NCBI GenBank assembly: GCA_004138175.2
Contig: RYFE02000004.1
Span: 62,001 to 126,000, forward strand
DNA: 64,000 nucleotides
Source: Chloroflexales bacterium ZM16-3
Lineage (GTDB): Bacteria; Chloroflexota; Chloroflexia; Chloroflexales; Chloroflexaceae
Reading direction: 5' to 3'
Position 1 is the stretch's first letter. The number at the start of each line of letters is the position of its first letter. Under the pieces are notes generated by a model that saw nothing but the letters and a program-made list of their open reading frames with translations, was not told the origin of the DNA and searched no databases. Of the stretch, positions 8,617 to 17,857 are shown piece by piece. The position numbers and the translations under genes are program-made.

Positions 8617-11600
8617 ATGCCTGCTCCTCTCGATGTAGACTCATCTCCCGATGATGCGCCCGTGCCTCCTCCTGTGGATGGGCCGCCCGCCGCCGATCAG
8701 CCTCCGCCGCCTGTGGGTGGGCACTTTCCGATTGTGGGGATCGGCGCGTCGGCCGGCGGGCTGGCGGCCTTTGAGGCGTTCTTCTCCGCGATGCCCGTCG
8801 CCCCCCTGCCCAATATGGCCTTTGTCCTTGTCCAGCACCTCGCCCCCGACCACAAGAGCATCCTGAGCGACCTGGTCAGCCGCTACACCTCTATGCAGGT
8901 CTTCGAGGTTGCTGATGGCATGCTGGTGCAGCCCAACTGCGCCTATATCATCCCGCCTAACCACGATATGGCGCTGCTGAACGGCACCCTCCATCTGCTT
9001 GAGCCGGCCGCGCCGCGTGGCCTGCGTCTGCCGATCGACTTCTTCTTCCGCTCGCTGGCCCAGGATCTGCGCGAGCGGGCGATCTGCGTGGTGCTCTCGG
9101 GGACCGGCAGCGATGGCACCCTGGGGCTGCGCGCGGTGAAGGGCGAGGGCGGCATGGTTATGGTTCAGGAGCCTGAGAGCACCGAGTATGACGGCATGCC
9201 CCGCAGCGCTATCGCTACGGGCCTGGTAGACTATGTGCTGGAGCCGGCCGCGATGCCGGCCCAGATCGCCGCCTACGCCGCGCATATCTTCGACTCCCGG
9301 TTGCGCCCGCCCGCTGCCCCTCCGCTCAGGGCTGATGAGACCCTGAAGAAGATCTGTGTCCTGCTGCGCGCCCAGACCGGCCACGACTTCTCGCAGTACA
9401 AGGAGAGTACGCTCATTCGCCGGATCGAGCGCCGCATGGCCCTCCAGCAGATCGACCGCTCCGACGACTACCTGCGCTACGCGCAGCAGCAGCCGGCTGA
9501 GGTTGAGTCGCTGTTCCGCGACCTGCTGATCGGCGTGACCCGCTTCTTTCGCGACCCCGAGGCATTCGCGATCCTGGGGGATACGGTGATCCCGCGTCTC
9601 TTCGCTGATCGTGAGCCGGGGCGGGCGCTGCGGGTGTGGACCTGCGGCTGCTCCACTGGCGAGGAGGCATATTCGCTCGCTATTCTGATCCAGGAGCATA
9701 TAGAGACCCTGCGCCAGCCGGTGAAGGTGCAGATCTTTGCCACCGATATCGACTCGCGGGCGATTGACCAGGCCCGCAGCGGGATCTTTCCGGCGAGCAT
9801 CGCCGCCGATGTCTCGTCCGAGCGGCTGGCCCGCTTCTTCGTGCTTTCTCCCAATGGCGAGAGCTACCGCATCCACAAGTCTATCCGCGACCTGCTGATC
9901 TTCTCGGTGCAGGATGTGATCAAGGACCCGCCCTTCTCGAAGCTCGACCTGATCAGCTGCCGCAATCTGCTGATCTACCTGAATGCCAACCTTCAGCGCA
10001 AGCTTATCCCGCTCTTTCACTATGCCCTGAACCCGTCTGGCGTGCTGTTCCTGGGCACCTCCGAGACGATCGGCGATTTTGGCGTGCTCTTCGCTCTGCT
10101 GAATCGCAAGTGGAAGCTCTATCTCTGCCAGGAGGATGCCCCCGGCACTGTGCGACCGTCGCTGAGCGACCTTGTCCCGCTGTCGGCCTCGACCGTGCCG
10201 CTGCGGCGGTACGGGGCCAGCGCGGGCGCGGGCAAGATCGATCTGCGCGTGCTGGCCGAGCAATCGTTGCTGGCACACTACGACCCGGTCGGCATCCTGG
10301 TCTCTGGGCGCGGCGAGATCCTGCATATTGTCGGGCGCACCGGCAGCTACCTTGAGCCGACCCCCGGCGATGCGGTGATGAATATTTTGGCCATGGCCCG
10401 CGAGGGGCTGCGGCGCGAGCTGACCACCGCCCTGCACCGTGCGGCATCCGAGCGCGAGGTGGTGCGCTACCCAGGGCTGCGCGTGCGCACCAATGGCTCG
10501 TTCGTCATGGCCAACCTGACGGTGCAGCCCGTGGCGGGTTCATCCGACGAGGGGGGCACGCGTGACATGTTTCTGGTGGTGCTAGAGGCGGCCCCGCCCG
10601 GTGATACCGCCCCGCCGCTGGAGACCGAGGGCGCCGCGCCTATGGCGGGGGACGATGATCGCGTCGCTGCGCTTGAGCACGAGCTGCGGGCCAAAGAGGA
10701 GTACATCCAGGCCACCCTTGAGGAGATGGAGACGGCCAACGAGGAGCTGATGTCGGCCAACGAGGAGCTGCAGTCGCTGAATGAGGAGATGCAGTCGACC
10801 AACGAGGAGCTGGAGACATCCAAGGAGGAGCTGCAGTCGGTCAACGAGGAGCTGGCCACGGTGAACGCCGAGCTGCAGAATAAAGTCTTCGACCTCTCGC
10901 GGGCCAATAACGACATGAACAACCTGCTGGCTGGCACCGGGGTTGGCACGCTTTTTGTTGATATGAACCTGCGCATCGCGCGTTTCACGCCGACGATCAC
11001 CCAGGTGATCAACCTGATCGCGCCCGATGTTGGCCGTCCGGTGGGCGATATCGTCTCTAACCTCGTGGGCTACCGCCACCTGGTTGGGGATGTCCAGGAG
11101 GTGCTGGAAAGCCTGGTGCCTCGCGAGGCCGAGGTTCAGACAAAGGCCGGCCTGTGGTACCTGATGCGCATCCGGCCCTACCGGACCCTCGATCAGGTGA
11201 TCGAGGGCGCGGTGCTGACATTTGTGGATATCACACAGCGTAAGCAGATCGAGGCGGCGCTGCGCAGCAGCGAGGCGAAGTTTGCCAAGGTCTTCCGGGC
11301 AAGCCCCGATGGGCTGGTGGTCTGCCGGCAGGCCGACGGGCTCATCCTTGATGTGAACGAGAGCTGGGAGGGCATGTGGGGGTTCGACCGGCAGCTGGCG
11401 ATCGGGCGCAGCCTGCGCGATCTGGGGCTGTTTGTTGACCCGGCTGCATGGCCGCAGGTGATTGACGCCTTGCAGGAGCACGGCACCGTGCGGAACCTGG
11501 AGCTGGAGATGCGACCGGTGTCTGGCGCGCAGCGCTGGGTGCTGCTGGCGGTCGAGCAGTTTGAGATCGAGGGGGAGCTGTCGCTGCTCGTGATCTTCCA

Positions 11601-11634
11601 CGATATCACCGAGCGCCGAAACGCGCATGGCTGA
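8617..11634 (+). CDS. CheB-CheR-PAS chemotaxis-type fusion protein
   Basis: About 1005 residues. A proline-rich start is followed by a CheB methylesterase domain (about 40-230, S45 in GIGASAGG, D in SGTGSDG). Next is a CheR methyltransferase (about 245-510, SAM motif [15 protein letters not shown], catalytic-region SCRNLLIYL). A PAS-like region precedes a long coiled coil with repeated NEEL units (about 690-770), and two PAS domains follow (about 780-900 and 905-1000). It has no receiver and no kinase domain. Such fusions are common in environmental bacteria and usually work with PAS-rich kinases; the kinase at 11884 is the obvious partner. The frame opens inside the upstream element, but GAAAGG at 8605-8610 supports ATG 8617. 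Confidence 0.9.
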   Translation: MPAPLDVDSSPDDAPVPPPVDGPPAADQPPPPVGGHFPIVGIGASAGGLAAFEAFFSAMPVAPLPNMAFVLVQHLAPDHKSILSDLVSRYTSMQVFEVADGMLVQPNCAYIIPPNHDMALLNGTLHLLEPAAPRGLRLPIDFFFRSLAQDLRERAICVVLSGTGSDGTLGLRAVKGEGGMVMVQEPESTEYDGMPRSAIATGLVDYVLEPAAMPAQIAAYAAHIFDSRLRPPAAPPLRADETLKKICVLLRAQTGHDFSQYKESTLIRRIERRMALQQIDRSDDYLRYAQQQPAEVESLFRDLLIGVTRFFRDPEAFAILGDTVIPRLFADREPGRALRVWTCGCSTGEEAYSLAILIQEHIETLRQPVKVQIFATDIDSRAIDQARSGIFPASIAADVSSERLARFFVLSPNGESYRIHKSIRDLLIFSVQDVIKDPPFSKLDLISCRNLLIYLNANLQRKLIPLFHYALNPSGVLFLGTSETIGDFGVLFALLNRKWKLYLCQEDAPGTVRPSLSDLVPLSASTVPLRRYGASAGAGKIDLRVLAEQSLLAHYDPVGILVSGRGEILHIVGRTGSYLEPTPGDAVMNILAMAREGLRRELTTALHRAASEREVVRYPGLRVRTNGSFVMANLTVQPVAGSSDEGGTRDMFLVVLEAAPPGDTAPPLETEGAAPMAGDDDRVAALEHELRAKEEYIQATLEEMETANEELMSANEELQSLNEEMQSTNEELETSKEELQSVNEELATVNAELQNKVFDLSRANNDMNNLLAGTGVGTLFVDMNLRIARFTPTITQVINLIAPDVGRPVGDIVSNLVGYRHLVGDVQEVLESLVPREAEVQTKAGLWYLMRIRPYRTLDQVIEGAVLTFVDITQRKQIEAALRSSEAKFAKVFRASPDGLVVCRQADGLILDVNESWEGMWGFDRQLAIGRSLRDLGLFVDPAAWPQVIDALQEHGTVRNLELEMRPVSGAQRWVLLAVEQFEIEGELSLLVIFHDITERRNAHG

Positions 11635-11708
11635 TCCCCTGTCGCTCAGGGCTGGTGCATTATCGGTATGACATGGTTCAATTCTGCTTAACAGTCTGCC
11701 GCCGAACG

Positions 11709-11821
11709 GCCCTCACCCCCCAGCCCCCTCTCCCGCTGCGGCGGGAGAGGGGGAGTCGGATGCATCCTGGTGCGAAATCTCCCCTCTCCCCTTGAGGGAG
11801 AGGGGCTGGGGGTGAGGGGTG
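11709..11821. repeat. CCCTCACCCCC...GGGGGTGAGGG nested palindrome
   Basis: Outer arms CCCTCACCCCCCAGCCCC (about 11709) and GGGGCTGGGGGTGAGGGG (about 11804-11821) enclose two smaller GC hairpins (CTCTCCCGCTGCGGCGGGAGAG and CCCTCTCCCCTTGAGGGAGAGG). A dispersed intergenic type. It lies between the CheB-CheR fusion and the kinase gene, and may limit read-through. Confidence 0.75.
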
Positions 11822-11883
11822 TCCGGCTGACAAATATAAAGCATCTGCGAACCATGTCTCTGACGAAATAAGGTGTTGTTGAT

Positions 11884-13317
11884 ATGACGAACCCCCACGA
11901 CGAAGAATTCCCCCCCGACAAAAGTCCACCCCCCATATCATGGCTGGATGCAGAGGTTGCCCTGCGCAGACGAGCGGAGATACTCCTGGCAGAGGCGAAC
12001 ACCGAGGCGATGATGGCAGCCTCGCCCGAGGCCGCCGCGCGCCTGCTGCACGAGCTACAGGTGCATCAGATCGAGCTGGAGCTTCAGAATGAGGAGCTGC
12101 GCCGCACCCAGCAGGAGCTAGAGTCTGCGCGCGCCCGCTACTTCGACCTCTACAACATGGCCCCGGTCGGCTATGTCACCCTGAGCGCGCAGGGGCTGAT
12201 CCAGGAGGCCAACCTCACCGCCGCGACCGTGCTAGAGGTGCCGCGCGGCGCAATGCTCCGCCGCCCGCTCTCGCAGTTTGTCGCCCCGGAGGATCAGGAT
12301 ATCTACTACCAGCACCATAGAAGGCTGGTGAATGGCGGCGGGTCGCAGGTGTGTGAGCTGCGCATGCTGCGGACGGATCACCCCCCGTTCTGGGCGCGGC
12401 TGGAGGCGACCGTCATTCTGGGGGCGACGGGCAAGGCGGCCATGTACCGCGTGGTGATGACCAACATCTCCCTGCGCATTGCGGCAGAGGAGTCCGTGCG
12501 CGAGCTGAACGCCACGCTGGAGCGCCGCGTGGAGGAGCGGACGGCGGCGCTTCAGGCGAGCGAGGCCAACCTGCGCCGCACGAACAGTGACCTGGAGCGG
12601 GCGCTGCGCCTGAAGGATGAGTTTCTGGCCATGATGAGCCACGAGCTGCGCACCCCGCTGAGCATTGTCCTGAGCATCACCGAGGCGCTGACCGAGGAGA
12701 TCTACGGCCCGCTTGCGCCAGCGCAGCGCAAGGCGCTGTCCAGTCTCAGGGAGAGCGGGCGGCACCTGCTCGCGGTGCTCTCCGATATCCTAGACCTGAG
12801 CTCGATTACCGTGGGGCGCGAGAAACTGGATGTCCAGCCCGTCAATGTTGATCTGCTCTGCCGGATGGCCTTGCAGATGGTCGAGCCAGCCGCCCAGGCG
12901 AAGGGCATCCCGATCAGCTACACGATGGAGATGGACATCACCGACATGCGGGCCGACGAGCACCGCCTGACCCAGATCCTGGTCAACCTGCTCAGCAACG
13001 CGGTGAAGTTCACCCCGGAGGGCGGCGCGGTCGGCCTAGAGGTGGTGCGCGACGCCACGCGGCAGCAGATCCTGTTCAGCGTGTGGGACAACGGTGCTGG
13101 CATCGCGCCAGCGGATCAGGAGCGGATCTTCGAGCCCTTTGTCCAGGTGGATGCGCGCCTGGCCCGGCAGTACGGCGGGGTCGGGCTGGGGCTCGCGCTC
13201 GTCCAGCGCCTGGCCGTGCTGCATAACGGCAGCGTCAGCCTGAGCAGCGCCCTCGGCAAGGGGAGCCGCTTTACGGTGCGCATTCCCTGGGCGAATGTCT
13301 TGCAAGCGGCGCGCTGA
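11884..13317 (+). CDS. PAS-domain sensor histidine kinase
   Basis: 477 residues, soluble. An N-terminal helical stretch (about 15-85, with HELQVHQIELELQNEEL) is the kind seen next to CheB-CheR fusions. A PAS domain (about 90-205), a coiled coil, HisKA with H253 in MMSHELRTPL, and HATPase with NLLSNAVKFTP, DNGAGI and GVGLGLAL follow. It probably takes its signal from, or acts with, the CheB-CheR-PAS protein encoded just upstream, separated by a palindromic repeat. No cognate response regulator follows. Confidence 0.9.
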   Translation: MTNPHDEEFPPDKSPPPISWLDAEVALRRRAEILLAEANTEAMMAASPEAAARLLHELQVHQIELELQNEELRRTQQELESARARYFDLYNMAPVGYVTLSAQGLIQEANLTAATVLEVPRGAMLRRPLSQFVAPEDQDIYYQHHRRLVNGGGSQVCELRMLRTDHPPFWARLEATVILGATGKAAMYRVVMTNISLRIAAEESVRELNATLERRVEERTAALQASEANLRRTNSDLERALRLKDEFLAMMSHELRTPLSIVLSITEALTEEIYGPLAPAQRKALSSLRESGRHLLAVLSDILDLSSITVGREKLDVQPVNVDLLCRMALQMVEPAAQAKGIPISYTMEMDITDMRADEHRLTQILVNLLSNAVKFTPEGGAVGLEVVRDATRQQILFSVWDNGAGIAPADQERIFEPFVQVDARLARQYGGVGLGLALVQRLAVLHNGSVSLSSALGKGSRFTVRIPWANVLQAAR

Positions 13318-13337
13318 CGGGCGGCGGGGCTGGTGCA

Positions 13338-13455
13338 ATGTCCTGGGGCTTCGCCCCAGACCCGGTTTTTTATTGGGTTTGGGCGGCGAAGCCGCCCAAA
13401 CCCAATAAAAAATTCTACGGGGGCGGCGAAGCCGCCCCCGCACCCCCACCGGGAG
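13338..13455. repeat. Multi-hairpin terminator-like repeat
   Basis: Three hairpins in a row: CTGGGGCTTCGCCCCAG, then an A/T-ended long stem with arms at about 13368-13387 and 13392-13411 (GGTTTGGGCGGC/GCCGCCCAAACC), then GGGGGCGGCGAAGCCGCCCCC, ending CACCCCCACCGG. Related copies are at 19940-20055 and 37151-37252, with a half copy at 8277-8326. It follows the kinase gene and can act as a terminator in both directions. Confidence 0.75.
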
Positions 13456-13493
13456 GTGACGTTGCATCAGCCCTGCGATGGGCGGCGGCCCGC

Positions 13494-13538
13494 GCCGTAC
13501 AAGCGCCGCAGTGTGATACAATGTGGCGCTTGTACGGC
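13494..13538. repeat. Hairpin with 14-bp stem
   Basis: Arms GCCGTACAAGCGCC (13494-13507) and its complement (13525-13538) around a 17-nt loop that contains TACAAT. It lies 60 bp upstream of the deacetylase start and may be a regulatory element or another small repeat. Confidence 0.55.
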
Positions 13539-13598
13539 AGAATAATCTCGTCGCCGCTGGGCGCCCCGTAGCGCCGCCGGTGATCTGTATAGCGACTG

Positions 13599-15416
13599 AT
13601 GCTCCCACGACGACTGCTCCTCGGCGCCGCGATCCTCTCGGTTCTCGTCGGCGCCCTGGGCGTGCTGATCTACATACGGCAGCGGGTTGATCGCTGCGCC
13701 TACGTGCCGCTGCTCGCCGATGAGCTCCTTCCAAACGCCAACCTCTCCGCCCCCGGCGATGTTCCCGGCCTGCCCGCTGGCTGGTCGCGGGCGGCGGGCG
13801 GCGTGCAGCTGCGCGGCCCCGCCGTCGATGGCGAGGGCTTCGACCTCGATGGCGACGGGCGCGCGCTCCAGCTGATCGGCATCGCCAACTTCGCCCAGAC
13901 GCCGCCGATCGCGGTGTCGCCCGGCCAGCGCTACTGCTTCAGCGGCTTCGCCCTGACCGACTCGCCGCTCGGCTCGACCACCCGCGCCCGCCTGACCTTC
14001 CGCTGGGCCGACGCCGCAGGGCAGTCGATCACCGACCAGACAACAACCTGGCAGCCGGTGCAGCTCTGGACTCCCGCCACCCGCGACTGGTCGCCGCTCC
14101 AGGCCAGCTTCGTCGCCCCGCCCGCAGCCGCATCCCTGACCGTGCGCGTCGAGCCCGCCTCCGACGACCGGATCTACCTCGACGCCATGCACGTGCGGGC
14201 GGGCGGCGCGGATTTTGTCGCCGATCTCCCCGACGCCTACGCGCCGCCCGATCTCCCGCAGGTTCTTCCCTGGCCCGGCGGGCGACGCGCCGCCGTGGCC
14301 TTCACCTTCGACTGGGAGACCGCCATGGGCGGGCTTGTCCACTCGCGCTCGGTGGGCGACCCGAACTTTGATCAGGACTACCTGGAGCGCGGGCTGCGTA
14401 TGCGCGAGGGGATCACCACCACGCTGGCGATCTTTCAGCAGTACGATGTGCGGGCCACCTACTTCGCCACCGGCTATAACTTCCTGCTGGGGAACCCCGA
14501 GCGGCGCATGTTCTTGAATAACCCGACCTTCGACTGGGCCACGAAGGCTAACGGCTGGACCTCCGAGCGCTGGGCGACGACGCCCTGGTTTGCCGATGAC
14601 CCCTACGGCACGGTGGCATCCGACCCGGCCTGGTACTTCGGCGACCTGGTGCCGCAGCTGCTGGCCGCCGGGCACGAGATCCAGAGCCACACCTTTAGCC
14701 ACTTCTTCGGCGGCTATGTGGACGCGGCCACCTGGCAGGCCGACCTGGAGACATGGGACGCGGTGGCCGCCGAGCGCGGGGTGCCGCCCGCCCGCGCGAT
14801 CGCCTTCCCCTGGAGCAGCAGCTCGGGCATCAGCGACAGCGACTGGGATACCATGGAGCGGGCCGGGATCGTGGCGGTGACTCGCCTGAGCGACCAGGCC
14901 CAGTACAACCTCTTCCCGGTGGACGAGTCCGGCCTGGTGGCCGAATCGCGCTGCCGCTGGCTGCCCGGCCGCGAGGGCCGCATCCTAGCCTGCCCAGACT
15001 TCTACCTCAAGCCCGAGCGGGCCGACCTGGCCATGCGCCAGATCGAGCGGGCTATCGCGCAGGGCGGCATGATCGACATCTGGGCGCACACCGAGGAGGT
15101 GACATCGCCCGCGCAGATCGCCGCCTGGACGCAGGTGGTGCGCCGCGCCGCCGATGACCCGGCGGTCTGGGTGGCGCCCTTCAGCCAGATCGCCGACTGG
15201 CAGCGCGGCGTGGAGCAGGTGCAGATCGATCAGCTGACTGACGGGAGCTACGAGGTGCGCAACCTCAGCGCGCTGGATCTGGTCGGCCTGAGCATCGAGC
15301 TGCCCCTCGGCGCGAGCAGGGCGCAGATGAACGGCGACGACCTGGCGATCCGCGACGGGCGGGTGATGATCGACCTGGGGGCTGGGCAGACGGTAGAATT
15401 AAGAATGTTGAATTGA
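13599..15416 (+). CDS. Membrane-anchored polysaccharide deacetylase-like protein
   Basis: 605 residues. An N-terminal membrane anchor (about 5-27) precedes a beta-rich, jelly-roll-like domain (about 40-205, resembling a carbohydrate-binding module). A NodB-type deacetylase domain (about 225-520) follows: motif 1 is AFTFDWE, motif 2 is SHTFSH. A short beta-rich C-terminus ends the protein. Motif 1 has D-W-E, where classical CE4 enzymes have D-D, so metal binding may differ. It sits at the head of the glycan export region and probably acts outside the cell on a surface polysaccharide. The active-site change makes the exact reaction uncertain. Confidence 0.82.
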   Translation: MLPRRLLLGAAILSVLVGALGVLIYIRQRVDRCAYVPLLADELLPNANLSAPGDVPGLPAGWSRAAGGVQLRGPAVDGEGFDLDGDGRALQLIGIANFAQTPPIAVSPGQRYCFSGFALTDSPLGSTTRARLTFRWADAAGQSITDQTTTWQPVQLWTPATRDWSPLQASFVAPPAAASLTVRVEPASDDRIYLDAMHVRAGGADFVADLPDAYAPPDLPQVLPWPGGRRAAVAFTFDWETAMGGLVHSRSVGDPNFDQDYLERGLRMREGITTTLAIFQQYDVRATYFATGYNFLLGNPERRMFLNNPTFDWATKANGWTSERWATTPWFADDPYGTVASDPAWYFGDLVPQLLAAGHEIQSHTFSHFFGGYVDAATWQADLETWDAVAAERGVPPARAIAFPWSSSSGISDSDWDTMERAGIVAVTRLSDQAQYNLFPVDESGLVAESRCRWLPGREGRILACPDFYLKPERADLAMRQIERAIAQGGMIDIWAHTEEVTSPAQIAAWTQVVRRAADDPAVWVAPFSQIADWQRGVEQVQIDQLTDGSYEVRNLSALDLVGLSIELPLGASRAQMNGDDLAIRDGRVMIDLGAGQTVELRMLN

Positions 15417-15434
15417 GCAAGGGTGAGAATATCT

Positions 15435-17324
15435 ATGTCTAGCGCCGCAGATAAGCGCGATGCCCGATTGGCGTCGCTGCATTCAACATTCAATAGTCTT
15501 AATGCAACATTGCTTGGCATGCGGATCTGGCACTGGCTGTGGGTGCTGCTCTGTGTGGCGGGCGCGCTGGCGGTGGCCGCGCCGCGGGTGCTCTCGCAGC
15601 CGGTGATCTACTACGCCGCCGCCCAGACGCAGTTCGATGTGGCGCGCTATGGCGGGCTCTACAGCCCGGTGGCCCCCGGTCGAACCGGCATGGACGTGGC
15701 CATGGGCGACGCCCTGGAGGTGCTGCGCCAGGACGCGCTGGCCCGCCGCGAGCTGCGCTTTGGCCTGCCGACCTTTCAGGTGCAGTACATCCCCGGCGAG
15801 CAGGGCACGGTGCTGGCGCGCGGGGTGGCCCCCACCGCCGCCGAGGCGCAGGATCTGGCGAACGCCGGCGCCGCCGAGCTGGCCCGCCAGGTGCGCGCCG
15901 CCGGCGGGCGCGAGATCCTGCGCAACATGCTTGGCTGGGAGCTCTGGCTCTCGCTTGACCAGAGCGATGCCGTGCCTGGCCCCTTCGACCTGCTGCTGCG
16001 CGAGATCATCCGCACCCAAGCATTCCCTATGTCGCGCGAGCTGGAGCCCTTCTCGACCCCGCGCGACGTGGCGGCCCTGCCCCGTGAGGAGCAGCTCGAC
16101 CTGGCCCGCGCCCTTGAGGCCCGCTACGACCTCTGGCGCTTCGCGATCAACACGCGCAACGCCACGCTGGACGCGCTCTGCGCCAGCACTGGTCTGCCGG
16201 GCCGCGAGGGTGTGCTTGTTAGCTGCGCCGAGACGAGCCCACAGGCCAGCGCTGAGCTTGATGAGCGCAACCGCGAGATCGCCCGCATGCGCGCGGTCAA
16301 CGCCGCGCTCCAGTATATGATCACGGCCCAGGGCGCGTCCTTCGATGTGGACGCGCCCGGCGCGGCCCACCGTGTGGCGGCGGCGCTGCCCATCGCCCCC
16401 GAGCCACGCTACGCCCCCCAGCTGATCGCCCTTGCCTCCCTCCTCGGCCTGGCCTTCGGCGTCGCCGGCGTGGTGGTGGATCGCAGCGCCCACCTGATGG
16501 ACAAGATTCAGGAGCTCTGGCGCTACCGCGAGCTGATCCGCAACCTGGTGCTGCGCGACCTGCGCGCCCGCTATAAGGGCAGCGCGCTCGGCTACCTGTG
16601 GACGCAGCTGGCACCCCTGGGCATGATGCTGGTCTACGTGCTGGTCTTCAGCGTGCTGATGCCAGTCGGCCTCGCCCAGTTCCCCGTCTTCATCATCGTT
16701 GGCCTGCTGCCCTGGAACTACACCGCCGAGGCGGTGATGAACGGCACCCGCAGTGTGATCGACAGCGCCGCCCTGATCAAGAAGGTCTACTTCCCGCGTG
16801 AGGTGCTGCCCCTGGTGAGCGTCTTCTCCAGCCTGACGAACTTTGTGCTCTCGCTGCCGATGATGTTTGCGGTGATGGCGCTGATCCAGATGACGACCAT
16901 GGGCCGCCTGAACCTGGCATGGAGCATCGCCTACCTGCCGGTGCTGATCATCATCCAGACGGTGCTGCTGGCCGGGATCTCGATGCTGCTGGGCGCGGTG
17001 GCGGTCTTCTTCCGCGATATCGTCCACCTTGTGGGCATCGTGGTGAACATCTGGTTCTTCCTCACCCCGGTGATCTACCCGCTGAGCAACTTCGGCGACG
17101 GCGTCGCCGTGCGCCTGCTGCGCTGGCTCAACCCGATGGCCTCGCTGGTGGAGTTCTACCGCGAGTCGCTCTACGGGGCGGCGGTGGCGGTGGGCCAGAT
17201 CCCGACCCCCGGCGTGCCGGCGCTCTCGAGCCTGCTGCGCGTCGGCGTGACGGCCCTGGTCATCCTGGTGGCCGGCTACTGGGTCTTCGAGCGCACCAGC
17301 GGGCGGTTTGGGGAGGAGATCTGA
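15435..17324 (+). CDS. Wzz-like domain fused to ABC-2 polysaccharide export permease (Wzm/TagG type)
   Basis: About 629 residues. A first membrane helix (WHWLWVLLCVAGALAV, about 33-52) is followed by a large alpha/beta extracytoplasmic domain like that of Wzz/GumC chain-length proteins. A second helix comes at about 335-355. A six-helix ABC-2 permease (about 370-629) starts at ELIRNLVLRDLRARYKGSAL and carries PWNY and FLTPVIYPL. Wzm/TagG permeases are normally about 260 residues, so the N-terminal half is an unusual fusion. ATG 15435 is used here; the first 28 residues come from repeat-like DNA and ATG 15519 is a credible alternative. It partners the ATPase at 17858. Confidence 0.85.
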   Translation: MSSAADKRDARLASLHSTFNSLNATLLGMRIWHWLWVLLCVAGALAVAAPRVLSQPVIYYAAAQTQFDVARYGGLYSPVAPGRTGMDVAMGDALEVLRQDALARRELRFGLPTFQVQYIPGEQGTVLARGVAPTAAEAQDLANAGAAELARQVRAAGGREILRNMLGWELWLSLDQSDAVPGPFDLLLREIIRTQAFPMSRELEPFSTPRDVAALPREEQLDLARALEARYDLWRFAINTRNATLDALCASTGLPGREGVLVSCAETSPQASAELDERNREIARMRAVNAALQYMITAQGASFDVDAPGAAHRVAAALPIAPEPRYAPQLIALASLLGLAFGVAGVVVDRSAHLMDKIQELWRYRELIRNLVLRDLRARYKGSALGYLWTQLAPLGMMLVYVLVFSVLMPVGLAQFPVFIIVGLLPWNYTAEAVMNGTRSVIDSAALIKKVYFPREVLPLVSVFSSLTNFVLSLPMMFAVMALIQMTTMGRLNLAWSIAYLPVLIIIQTVLLAGISMLLGAVAVFFRDIVHLVGIVVNIWFFLTPVIYPLSNFGDGVAVRLLRWLNPMASLVEFYRESLYGAAVAVGQIPTPGVPALSSLLRVGVTALVILVAGYWVFERTSGRFGEEI

Positions 17325-17325
17325 G

Positions 17326-17359
17326 GGGACAGGGGACAGGGGACAGGGGACAGCGACAG
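17326..17359. repeat. Heptamer array GGGACAG
   Basis: Four tandem 7-bp units GGGACAG plus a degenerate fifth, directly after the permease stop codon. The inverse unit CCCCTGT recurs at 51635-51653. Confidence 0.85.
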
Positions 17360-17361
17360 GC

Positions 17362-17724
17362 TTAGGATGGCAGGTTTTTTCGAAGGGATGTGAGCATCTT
17401 GCTGATCTCAGTGATCAAGGCGAACGCTGGCGCTGCGGTAGCATCATCAACATAACGAAATCGGTTTGCAAGCGACAGAAGCGTTTCAAGCTCCATCAGT
17501 GATCCTTGGGCAATAGCCAGGAACCGGCTGTATTCACGAGGCGTGGTGCGGTAATAGCCTTCGGCGATATTTGCCGGCACAGATACTGTGGCCCGCGACA
17601 TCTGCGATATTAGAGCATACTGCTCGTGACGAGGAAAGCGGGCGACCAGCCCGTAGATGTGTTCGGCGAGGTTCATGCTCTTCTGCCAGACAAATAGTTC
17701 ACGGTGCGATGAAATAGGCGTCAT
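17362..17724 (-). CDS. Four-helix bundle protein (S23 / rRNA intervening-sequence type)
   Basis: About 120 residues. It matches the four-helix bundle family first seen in 23S rRNA intervening sequences: LFVWQKSMNLAEHIY, then a FP-x5-Y-x-LISQMSRA segment, SVPANIAEGYYR, and FLAIAQGSLMELETLL. ATG 17724 has GGAG five bases upstream. Function is not established for the family; members are small oligomeric RNA/DNA-associated proteins, and the bAvd accessory proteins of diversity-generating retroelements belong here. There is no reverse transcriptase nearby. It lies on the opposite strand between the permease and its ATPase, bounded by two heptamer arrays, and so looks inserted. Confidence 0.88.
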   Translation of the reverse strand: MTPISSHRELFVWQKSMNLAEHIYGLVARFPRHEQYALISQMSRATVSVPANIAEGYYRTTPREYSRFLAIAQGSLMELETLLSLANRFRYVDDATAAPAFALITEISKMLTSLRKNLPS

Positions 17725-17822
17725 CATAGCTCCAATGGCTTGCAACTTACGGTACGATCTCGATTGATCACTTCTTGAACCGTATTAATCATCAGAATGT
17801 TACGGAGGCTGTTTATATGCTC

Positions 17823-17857
17823 TACCCTGTACCCTGTACCCTGTACCCTGTACCCTT
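17823..17857. repeat. Heptamer array ACCCTGT
   Basis: About five tandem 7-bp units (ACCCTGT repeated, last one ACCCTTA), ending exactly at the start codon of the Wzt-like gene, where a ribosome binding site would be expected. No Shine-Dalgarno is visible. Confidence 0.85.

Noticed and set aside
8641-10437. 598-codon minus-strand frame opposite the CheB-CheR gene
   Set aside because: Composition is that of a reverse-frame shadow (A, R, Q, H and G rich), with no recognisable domain, and the sense frame has full catalytic motifs.
17362-17724. Diversity-generating retroelement (Avd-like protein)
   Set aside because: No reverse transcriptase, template or variable repeat nearby; the S23 family alone is not evidence.
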